DNA of 52,736 nt from Trichoplax adhaerens (taxonomy: Eukaryota > Placozoa > Uniplacotomia > Trichoplacea > Trichoplacidae). The translations under genes and the position numbers were made by a program. Shown here one piece after another: positions 21,833 through 31,900 of the stretch. Position 1 is the stretch's first letter. Every line of letters starts with the position of its first letter. The notes under the pieces are model-generated. The model was not told where the DNA came from. It saw nothing but the letters and a program-made list of their open reading frames with translations, and ran no database searches. Location of the stretch: positions 3,959,042-4,011,777 of the forward strand of contig NW_002060945.1 in the NCBI RefSeq assembly GCF_000150275.1. Reading direction: 5' to 3'.

Positions 21833-22581
21833 CTCTGGCAGTTGCGATACGAAATTAATATCAGCATATCAATAACAGGCGATCTTTCTGACCTAGGTAG
21901 CGTTAGTGTGATCACTCATCTTCAATTTAAGTTTGAATTTAATAAACACATCGGGCATGCATACTACGTTACAATACTTTAGCAATGCAATAAAACTATT
22001 AAAAACAGCATAACAATTATAATGTAATTCATTACATGGAGCATAAATTTAAATTTTATTCGGTATGATGCGCAAAATACGGTACGATAGTCAATAATAC
22101 TAAATTGTTGGATTATCATTCAATGTACGGATAACTGTAGAGAAAATCTTAAGTTTTAGAGATGATTTTGAACAAATGTATTGACTGGTATGGGAAGCAC
22201 TGATACCTCGAAATTTCAGGTTATACGAAGAAAATTTAAGCGGTATGCTCCAGCATGTCTATTAATTTACTTATATTATAATTTTGTGGGTATTGTTCTT
22301 TAATACCTTCAGGTTGGAATTCAGAAGTTGCTGCTAGATTCAATTATTTGACAATATAAAAATTAAGAAATCGAAAGTCATTAATTCATACTTCCAAATA
22401 GACCCTAGTGAACACTAATTTCACATACTCTGATCTCAAATGCAGTGGCATATCGCTTTTACAGTAAGAAGAATATAATTATACTATACAAAATGCGGTA
22501 TACAAAAACAGATAGTCTGAGTTTATGATACCATCAATGATTAACTCTCCTATGTCCTTCTCTGATAATATAACAACTTAC
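21833..22581. other. Intergenic or intron-like stretch
   Basis: About 0.75 kb with no recognised exon on either strand. Confidence 0.5.
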
Positions 22582-22664
22582 AATAGGGTTCTAGTGAGCT
22601 TGATATATCATCAATTTGTAATGTCACCCGTAAAACTGGTTCCAGCAACTCCTACAAACCTTAT
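22582..22664 (-). pseudogene. Lone MAM 3' exon remnant
   Basis: IRFVGVAGTSFTGDIT is followed, after a one-base insertion, by the DDISSSLEPYC end. Acceptor (CATTAG) and donor (GTAAGT) match the exon at 1895-1976, but the length is 83 instead of 82 bp and the frame is broken. No other MAM exon lies upstream; a decayed SEA-like/EGF array is there instead, so this is a chimeric junction. Confidence 0.65.
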
Positions 22665-22689
22665 CTAATGCAATTAATATGTGATATTA

Positions 22690-24900
22690 AACGAGCACTG
22701 CTATTCTTATGATTCAGTACCATACGCAGACAAGTTACTACTAGAAATGACACCAATCAATTGATTTTGGCTAATGTCAGTATTTCGTTTAAAAACGATA
22801 TAGCAATCCATAATAATACTTCATGCTCGGAATCCCGTAACTAATAATATTTCAAGATTTTCCTTTGTTGCCGTTGATGAGTTGAATGTAGCTGTTAAGG
22901 CAGATGTAACTTGCTGCTTGAGCACGCGATATGCTGTACTGCTGGGATTATTTAATTCTGGTTTGAAAGTCCTAGTCAGTCTTAGATTTCCAGAAAAGAC
23001 CTTCCCACGTTGGCAATGTAAATCAGATTGAAGTTGAGTTTCTGGCACGGTGGTATCAGAATAATACCCGATCCTACAACTGCAACAGAAGTTGTACTCA
23101 AAAATCATGCAATTTGCTTTGTTATTGCAGTTAGTATCACCTGTGCTTGTACCAATTTTTCGTGCAATTTAAGCCGTCACCGAAATAATCTGATGCACAT
23201 TGACGGTTAAATGATCCAGGCACATTAATACACTGAGCATTTTTATGACAATGATGCTGATTACTCGTGCACTCATTAATATCGTTGCATTCAATCAAGG
23301 TATCACCAAAGTAGCCACTATTACATTGGCAGTAATGTGATCCGTAAGTATTAAAGCAATGTGAATTTTTTCACTGTATTCATTAACGTCTTCACAAGTG
23401 TAGCCATCACCATCGTCACCGTTGTTGCAAGTGCATGTATATGATCCAATAGCATTACTACAAATTACATTGACAGAACAGGCATGAATATTAGCATGGT
23501 ATTCATTTATATCGCCATAAGTTATTCTTTTGCCTGAGTATTCATGATCACATTGGCATACGTATGATCCAATAGTGTTATCGAAGGTAGCGTTATAAGA
23601 GCACCGGCGTATTCCTGTGAAGCATTCATCAACATGGTTGCAAGTTTTACCGTTACCTGAATAGCGAAAAGCCTTGCTTGCATTGGCAAGTATAAGAGCT
23701 AATAGTGTTAGAACAATTAGCATTTGGATTGCATTCTTTGCTTATCAGGCATTCATTGATATCTTCGCAAATAAATCCATCTCCAGAATAACCTATATTA
23801 CATAAACAACTATATGATCCATTGTTGTTATTGCAGTAAGCATCGACGGGACAATTGTGACCATTTGAAGAGCATTCTTTGATATCAGTACAGGTCGACC
23901 CATTACTGAAGTAGCCCTGTTTACATATACAAGTGTAAGAGCCATTACTGCTTAAACAATTAGCATTCGCGTCACAGCGATTACTGGTAGAGTATTCATT
24001 GATATCTTGACATGCAAATCCGTTTCCCGTGTAGCCTCCATCACATATACAATTATAAGATCCATGAATATTATTACAGGTGGCTTTTGCGCAAGAAATG
24101 TGATTACCCCACAATACATTCATTGATATCTACGTACGATCTACCATTACCGGTATAACCATGTCTGTAATAGCAAATATAAGAACCAATATTATTAGTA
24201 CAGTTGACATTGAGATCACATTGATTATAATCATTTGTGGTACACTCATCTACATCTTTACAAGTAAATCTGTTCCCTGTATAGCCAGTATTGCATATAC
24301 GAGTATATGTATAAGATCCGTTAATAGTACCACACGAAGCATTTATAGAATATGAATGAATACTAGTAGCACATTTATTTATATCTGAGCATGATCTACC
24401 GCTGCCAATATATCCATTTTTATGTCGGCAATTATAAGATCCTACATTGTTGGTACAGTCGGCATTGGAGTCACATTGGTTACTGAAGGTACACTCATCG
24501 ATATATCCTGATATACAAAGCCATTTCTAGTATAGCCTGTATAGCAGTTGCAGGTGTCAGACCCGTTCTTGTTTAAGCAATCAGAAACAACTAAGCATGA
24601 ATGGTTACCGTAAAGGCATTCATTAACATCATTGAATGTTGTTCCATTGCCATGAAAGCTTTGCTTGCATATACAAATATGTGAACCATCAGTATTCATA
24701 CAATCCGCATTATCACTACATGAGTTACTAGTAATACATTCATTGATATCTTGGCATCTATATCCATCTCCAGCATAGCCTGGCATACAGGTGCATGTAT
24801 ATGACCCATTCCTATTAAAGCAGTAAGAATTGCTTGAATACATACGTATTGGTATCTGTTAAGCATTCATTAATTTTCGAGCTAGTTGTTCCATTAGCTT
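22690..24900 (-). pseudogene. Decayed EGF array with SEA-like segment
   Basis: This is an EGF-Ca array of the same kind as 29.2-32.2 kb, followed by a SEA-like segment (GKVFSGNLRLTRTFKPELNN, LLVTGFRA) that meets a stop. Frames change near 24440, 24130, 23700 and 23390-23150. Key cysteines are lost: NEYS and NEYH replace NEC at least four times. The last EGF domains, membrane helix and tail are missing. No full-length product is possible. Confidence 0.8.
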
Positions 24901-25289
24901 AACATAGCTTGATGATTGCACTATATAAACTAGTACTGCGATAAAGAAGGAGAAGGAGATGTGACAGTATACGTCATTGTATGTACATTCGTATGGTTCA
25001 TAGTATTAGATGTGTTGCTTATGACTTGGTACGCTTTAAATATGAATACTGTATTAAAGTATTAGGGATAAATAGTCATTATGATAACGTTTGATATACA
25101 ACATATATAATCACTGGATAAGAGACCAGCTGCGACAGATGTACATGTACGAGCAAGGAAGTAGGACAGGCTCTTAAATAAAGACTTACCTAAAACCGTT
25201 ATAGAGTTATTGCCAAAAAAGTTGTCGGATGTTATCACTAAGTATCGGCATAAAACTTGTATTAGTGGAAATCGCTAGCCACTTATTTG

Positions 25290-25590
25290 GCCTTTAGGAT
25301 AAGTAAATAGAGAATCAGTTGCATTGATCATCCATAACTGACCAAAATTATAATATATATCTAAGATTCCGTGGAATTAATATCTATATAGCTTCCATCT
25401 GGTCGCTCAAAATCATCTTTCATATTGTTTTTCCAAGTATATAGTAATCCTGCTATGGTACCTTTAATTTCCTCGGGCCCATTAAATGCCACAGTCAGTA
25501 TCTAGGTTAACAAAGTCACTTCGACAGATAATCCTGATGCTATTGGATGCTTTAGCTACTTCTACGTTGGTAAATGTATGATCTCCATTC
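25290..25590 (-). pseudogene. VWD domain fragment
   Basis: [20 protein letters not shown], then DDFERPDGSYIDINSTES and, after a stop and shift, ATDSLFTYP. These match the C-terminal part of the VWD region of the intact gene (about residues 480-545). The preceding part is scrambled, and NIDO and AMOP are absent. About 400 bp of unrelated sequence separate it from the EGF array. Confidence 0.75.
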
Positions 25591-25749
25591 TCAGACCGGT
25601 AGGCACTAGTGTATTACTGATAACATTGATACATGATGGAACGTATTGGAAATACCAGGTAAGCATATTACAGTACAGTGTACTGTATGGTACTCGCAGG
25701 AAATTTCAACTTATTTCTCACTTGCAATCAATCGTATTTTACTAAGATA

Positions 25750-25935
25750 ATCTATGGACAATCTACAGCATCTTTAATTGCTTGTGCACATATAAATTAT
25801 GTAAATGGGTCAGATAATTGCAGTATCTTTAATTGTATGCGCACAGTACGGTAAATTATGTAAACTAGTCATATAAATAGGTAAGATAAGCTACAGCATC
25901 TTTAATTGCATACGGACACGTAAATGGGCATCGAA
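25750..25935. repeat. Imperfect tandem repeat, about three units
   Basis: A unit of roughly 60-90 bp containing CAGYATCTTTAATTG, then GCACA or GGACA, and TAAATTATGTAAA occurs three times. The units have diverged and differ in length. Confidence 0.6.
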
Positions 25936-26109
25936 TACCTATATTGCACGAAAGGAAAATATTATGAGCACGATTAAACCGTATTTTATTGAGATTCTGA
26001 CAAACACCTCAAAACAATTTGAGGTATATTTGAAATGAAACGATGAATAACGTCGCCAATATACACCTATACATCATTAGACTGTATAAACAAGGTTGAA
26101 CGAACATGG

Positions 26110-26500
26110 CATATTTTTGATACTGGTACTTGAATAGACGTATCACTGTTTACCTATGCAATTCCCAATATCAAACAAATAAAGTACGTAAGAACGATGG
26201 GAAAACTTCTCAACCAATATGCTGTATATAATAATAATCGGACATAAATATTAAAATATTGAATAGACCTATTACAATCTACCCTAAGCAGCTCAAACAT
26301 CAAGCAAATAAAGAAAGTATAAAATTATGAGGAAGTTTCTCAGCCAACATAAACCGACATACTATATTTATTTATTAATAACTGTACAGTATACGCGTAT
26401 ACTGTAAGTGTTAAAATATTAAGTAGACTTGTTGCAGTGTACCCAATGGGTCAAAAATATCAAATAAGGTTATAGAATAATGAGAAAATCTCTCAACAAA
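26110..26500. repeat. Imperfect tandem repeat, about 140-160 bp units
   Basis: Three units share, in order, a TTGAATAGAC/TAAGTAGACT start, an ATATCAAACAAATAAAG-like segment, and a GGAAAACTTCTCAACCAA-like end. Similarity is clear but incomplete, so the expansion is old. Confidence 0.55.
26385..26406. repeat. 22-bp perfect palindrome
   Basis: The sequence has the form TACAGTATACG/CGTATACTGTA and equals its reverse complement. It lies inside the tandem repeat group. The 16-bp core recurs at 7219-7234, and shorter GTATAC/TACTGTA pieces are frequent in the non-coding parts of the window. Confidence 0.75.
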
Positions 26501-28836
26501 CAGAAGTATCTCTAATGATATACGTTAGAGCATGTTCTGCGTGGATGATATTTACTCCTACATCTAATCTTAGCCATGAAACGTTTACATCTATTCTTAC
26601 TGCAGGCTATTTGCAAGAGCATTTAAAAAGATCCTGACCTTTGTAAAGAGAATCTTTTCGGGAAGCTCCAAGTATAAGACTTCGAGATTAGCGATAAAGA
26701 GCAAATTATACACGTGCATTTAAGCGAAGTATAAACTTTGAACAGTACAAATGAAAGATTAGTTCTAAGCTCGCAAAGATCTACATCGCGATAGACTAAC
26801 AATATTCTTTAGCGATCTAGGTACATATATCAGCCTCACTTCAAGAGACAGTGTACAAAATGTCGAGTGCTAACCCGTAAATAAGTTAATAATTCACTGC
26901 AGCTAGTGTCAAAATTTCAAGCGTTTCTCAATGAATCTATTACAATAATCAGCTCTACATACTGACAGAGCTGTAAGAAGGTTTTCTATTAAGTGGCTTT
27001 CTTTCAGGAACGAAGTGAATCAGTTTTATATTTCAGTTTATGTACGGTAGCAAAAGATTTAGGAGTAAGTTCTTAAATCCAGATCACGACAATGAAATAG
27101 TAATCTATCCATAGTAAACGAACACAAAAACCAGATCAAGATTGCTGACACGTTATGTGAAACATAAGGCATTTAATTCACTGAATAATGTCTTATATCT
27201 GAAAATGTAGCATATCTACTACAGCAATGAAAAGTCACTAATAAGATAAAATGTATCTAACATAATTATTTCAAAATTCTAAGTAAAACTTCAATTTTAC
27301 TGGATTAAATTGCATTTAGTCAATAAATTTGATGAAATATGGATACTTGTATACTTTCTATTATAATAAAAATGACAACTAACTGAATTGAAGCAGTCAT
27401 TTCAGCTCTCATAGATCACTTTCACGGAAATTACTATTACGTAAATTGTAAATTCTAACAGTGCACTTCTGGTTTTCAGTAGGACCCTATCCTACTAGAC
27501 ACTTCATTAGAATTTCTACTAAGTAATCAACATATAATTATAATATTACAATAATTATAGATGACCCAACTTATCAATAAATATGGCTGATAAAATGATA
27601 ACCATTAACAAGTTTCATCTGGTACTGGTAAAAATGAATCCCTCCAAATTAACTACAATTAATCTGTGCACCTAAGAATGCATAACCATCATAAAATTAT
27701 AATTACATTGTTTACTTATTTAAACCAGAATATATCTTACAACGCCTGAAATTCATTAAACAATAGCCAAGCAATCATTCACGAGTAATTGCGATTTTGA
27801 GGTAATAATTTATTAATTCTCTGTAACAAATCAATGCATGTCGGAAGCCTTATTCAAAGCCAGAAAGATAGATTCTGGTGTTTTAGCAAGAAATGACATT
27901 TAGTATGGATACCTATCAAAATTTAACGCTCCGTTTTATAAGGCATATACAAATTTTAGAAATGTTAATGATTTGGTAACCAGTGATTGTAACAACCAAA
28001 ACGGTATCCAATTATAATACGCGTGTGCTTAGTTTACCATCAAACCGTGGATACATTCAAATTTTTTAGGCTGCGAATTACATTTTTTGACAACGCGACC
28101 TGATGTATAGAGCTGTACAATGTGCATTCTCCGCTCATGGTGCCTATCAGTTCTGGACTGTAGTGTATGACAGCTCATTTATTATATTATGCAACTGTGA
28201 ATTATTATGTCTTATTTCATACCGTGCACCTCTAATTAAGAGTTTAAAGAGGGATTTTATGCCACAATTAAGACAATACACGACCGTACAATGCCAAGCG
28301 ATAATTTACGACATCTAAGCCTTGTTGCATCAGTAATCATCAAACTGATAAAAAATAATAAATGTTGTAATAGCATATGGTATCAGTGACCATCATTATA
28401 CTGAGTATCCTGCGAGTTGCACCAAATAGTCTTGCGAGAACAAATCATAACATCACAGAGATTTTATTTTGTTTTATTTATTTATTCAGTAAGATAGAAA
28501 CTGGATTACCAACACTCATTCAGTTAGGCTGCAATATCATTATAGACTAAGTGTGGGTAATATAGGCTACAGATATCAATATAATAAAAATCCGAGAAAG
28601 ACATATTAATCCTGCTAGCAGCATCCTTATTATTTCATTCAGATTTGAAACTATGAAATAGCATGAAGATTAAATCTAATAAAATTTCAAAACGTGGATT
28701 AATTTGAAGTGATAATAAAGATCTAACAGCTAACGATACGATATATATCCATATAAAATTAGAGTCGTCGTGTTTCCACGTTCGTCACGAGAGCTTTCTA
28801 TACGAGTATTATTGAAGATATCATGGCTACCAAAAG

Positions 28837-28842
28837 TTTATT
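28837..28842 (-). terminator. Candidate polyadenylation signal of the giant gene
   Basis: AATAAA on the minus strand about 125 bases after the stop codon at 28968. A second AATAAA lies at 28853-28858. Both are in the right place for 3' end formation. Confidence 0.45.
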
Positions 28843-28967
28843 GAGCCAATTATTTATTACGTATTGAAGCGTAGTACATCTCAAGAATTTAACTTGCTAT
28901 GCTACACATACGGTAGAATCTATGTTATGTTATTTATATAATTAAAAAGACTAAAAATTATAATGAA

Positions 28968-31900
28968 CTAGAAGCTAGCATGAGCTTCAAAATCTTTATT
29001 CACGACACCACTAGGCCCGGGTGTTGGTTTCGTCTCTGTTAATGAATTCAACTCAATATCTTTGTTACTCTGCTTGTCTCGAACCATTGGTTGTTCAAAA
29101 TGATGATCTAGATTTTCTTGGCTTTCATCTTTTTTCGCTACACGATTGGGCCTTATATTCTTTTTGTAGTATAGAGTCCACGCCAAAATGATGATAATTA
29201 TTAATACCACTCCACCAACCGATCCGACAGAAATGCCAATGATCAATCCTTGAGGACTAGTACATCTATCACCACTATATCCGCTAGCACATTTACATTT
29301 TCGTTTACCTTTTTCAATGGTACATGATCCACCATTGACACAGTAATCACTATTACATTGTAGGAAGCATCCTGGTGTCGAATATGGGTTACCATAATAG
29401 CCAGCCAAACATGTACAATTAAAATATCCTTGGGTATTGGTACAGATAGCATTATTAGCACAAGAATCTCTAGTAGCGCATTCATCGATGTCAACACAAC
29501 TAGATCCGGTGAAACCTGATTTGCAATTACATGTATATGTACCAGGTAAGTTCAAACAATTTTGATTATCGCTGCAATCATTGCTTTCAGGGTTTGCACA
29601 CTCGTTAAAATCTTCTACAGTTACATTTTGGACTGCTTGCCCATTAACTGTCACATTGCTGTTTGACACCACGGAAACTAACTTATTCTGGTTAATATTT
29701 AAAGTTTGCTTAAATACCGTATAATATTCAGCAATAATGCTGCCGGCTCTAAAACCTGTTATTACTACGCGTTCAAAACTTTCTTTTGTTGCAGAAGACG
29801 AGTTAAATGTATTGGTTAAAGCAGTTGTAACTTGATCTTTAAGTGTTGTATATGCAACACTATTAGGATCATTTAAATCTGAATTAAAGGTACCAGCAAA
29901 TGTGAGACTACCGCTGAAGATTTTGCCGCGTTGGCAATGAGAATCCGATTGAAGTTCAGTTTCCGACTGTGAACTATTAGAGTAATATTCAGCATTACAA
30001 CTACAATAGTAGCTACTGCCATACACCACACAAGTTGCTTTACTACCACAATTAGTGTTACCAGAGCAAGATACAGTTGACGTGCATGTTAAACCATCAC
30101 CAGAATAGCCCGATTTACAGCTACACGTATATGATCCTGCCGTATTATTACAATTAGCGTTGCTACTGCAATTATTATTTGTTGCACATTCATCAATGTC
30201 TTGGCATGTGATGCCATTTCCAATGTATCCAGTCCTGCATGTACAGGTATATGATCCTGGTGTATTGCTACATACGGCATTGCTATTACAGGTGCTGCTA
30301 TTTGCGCATTCGTCAAGATCTTCGCATATAAAGCCATTACCACTATATCCTGAATTACATGTACATGTGTATGATCCAACGGTATCAACACATGTTGCAT
30401 TACTAGAGCATTGATCAATTTTAAGTAAGCATTCATCGATCTCATCGCAAGAAAATCCATTGCCCGTAAAACCTTGTCTGCATTGGCATGTATATGAACC
30501 TTCAATATTGGTACAAGTAGCATTGCTATCGCATTTATTGGCACTTTCACATTCATCGACATCTTGACAAGAAAATCCATTTCCTGAATAACCAGTTTTG
30601 CAGGTGCAAGTGTATGATCCAGCAGTATTAGCGCATGCAGCATTTGTAGAACAGGTGTGATTACCTGATGAGCATTCGTTGTCATCTGTACAAGTTCTGC
30701 CATCACCACTATAACCTTGCTTGCACTGGCATGTGTAAGATCCGTTAGTATTATTGCAAGTGGCGTTGTTACTACACTGATTGCTTGATAAACATTCGTT
30801 AACGTCTTGACAAGTGAAGCCAGTACCTGAGTAGCCAGTATTACATGCGCATGTATATGACCCAGCGCTGTTAGTACAATTAGCATTCAGAGAGCAAGAG
30901 TGAGTACCTAATGAGCACTCATCAATATCTGTACACATACCACCATTTCCAGTGTACCCTTGCATGCATTGACATATATATGAGCCGTTCGTATTAGTAC
31001 ACATTGCATTAGCATCGCAATTATTGCTTGTAGAACATTCATCGATATCTTGACAGGTAAAACCATTTCCAGCGTAGCCGGTCTTGCAAGTACAAGTGTA
31101 TGATCCAGCATTATTAGTGCAATCGGCATTACTAGAACACATATGACTATTGGATGTACATTCGTTGATATCGGTGCAGACGCTACCATTACCAGTATAT
31201 CCAGTCTTACACTGACAGGAATATGATCCCGGCATATTTACACAATTTGCAGTAGGAATGCAAACATTAGTATTTAAGCATTCATTAATATCAATACATG
31301 TCCAACCATCTGCTGCATATTTGTAGCCATTCATACAACTACAAGCGTAACTACCGTTGCTGTTATTACAAACTTGATTGCATGAAGGCGGACTAATGTT
31401 ACATTCATTAATATCTTCGCATACCGTCTTACTACCATTTGCAAGTTTATATCCTTTCGTGCAGGAACAGACTGCCAATTCGTTTATATTAGTACAGATT
31501 TGTGAACAGTTGTGACCTGGATCGCATGGGTTAGTAACATTACAGGATAGCCCATCATTATTCAACTGAAAGCCTGTCTGACATTGACAGTGGTAAGATC
31601 CAGGAGTATTAACGCATACTTGATCGCATGGTCTAAAGCGAATACATTCATCTACGTCATTGCAAGCATGCTGATCATTGCTTAATTCATAACCTTGATT
31701 GCACGAACATATATAACTACCGTTTGTATTGCTACATGTTTGATTACAATTTCCATTAGATAAATTACACTCATTTATATCTGTACAATTGATGCCGTCA
31801 CCGGTATAACCAGCATTACAGACACATTCGTATAAACCTGGTCGATTAATACATGTTGCCAATCCGCTACAGTTATGAGATCCTACGGAACATTCATCAA

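Larger units (their letters stand above)
25591..28836. other. Gene-poor spacer upstream of the decayed fragment
   Basis: About 3.2 kb without a recognisable exon on either strand. It holds two groups of imperfect tandem repeats (about 25750-25935 and 26110-26500), a 22-bp palindrome at 26385-26406, and the 3' flank of the giant gene. Confidence 0.55.

Noticed and set aside
28103-28318. 71-codon plus-strand frame in the spacer
   Set aside because: No domain, signal peptide or splice evidence. Length is expected by chance.
30089-30886. 265-codon minus-strand frame without cysteine pattern
   Set aside because: Shadow in another frame of the EGF array, kept open by its repetitive structure.
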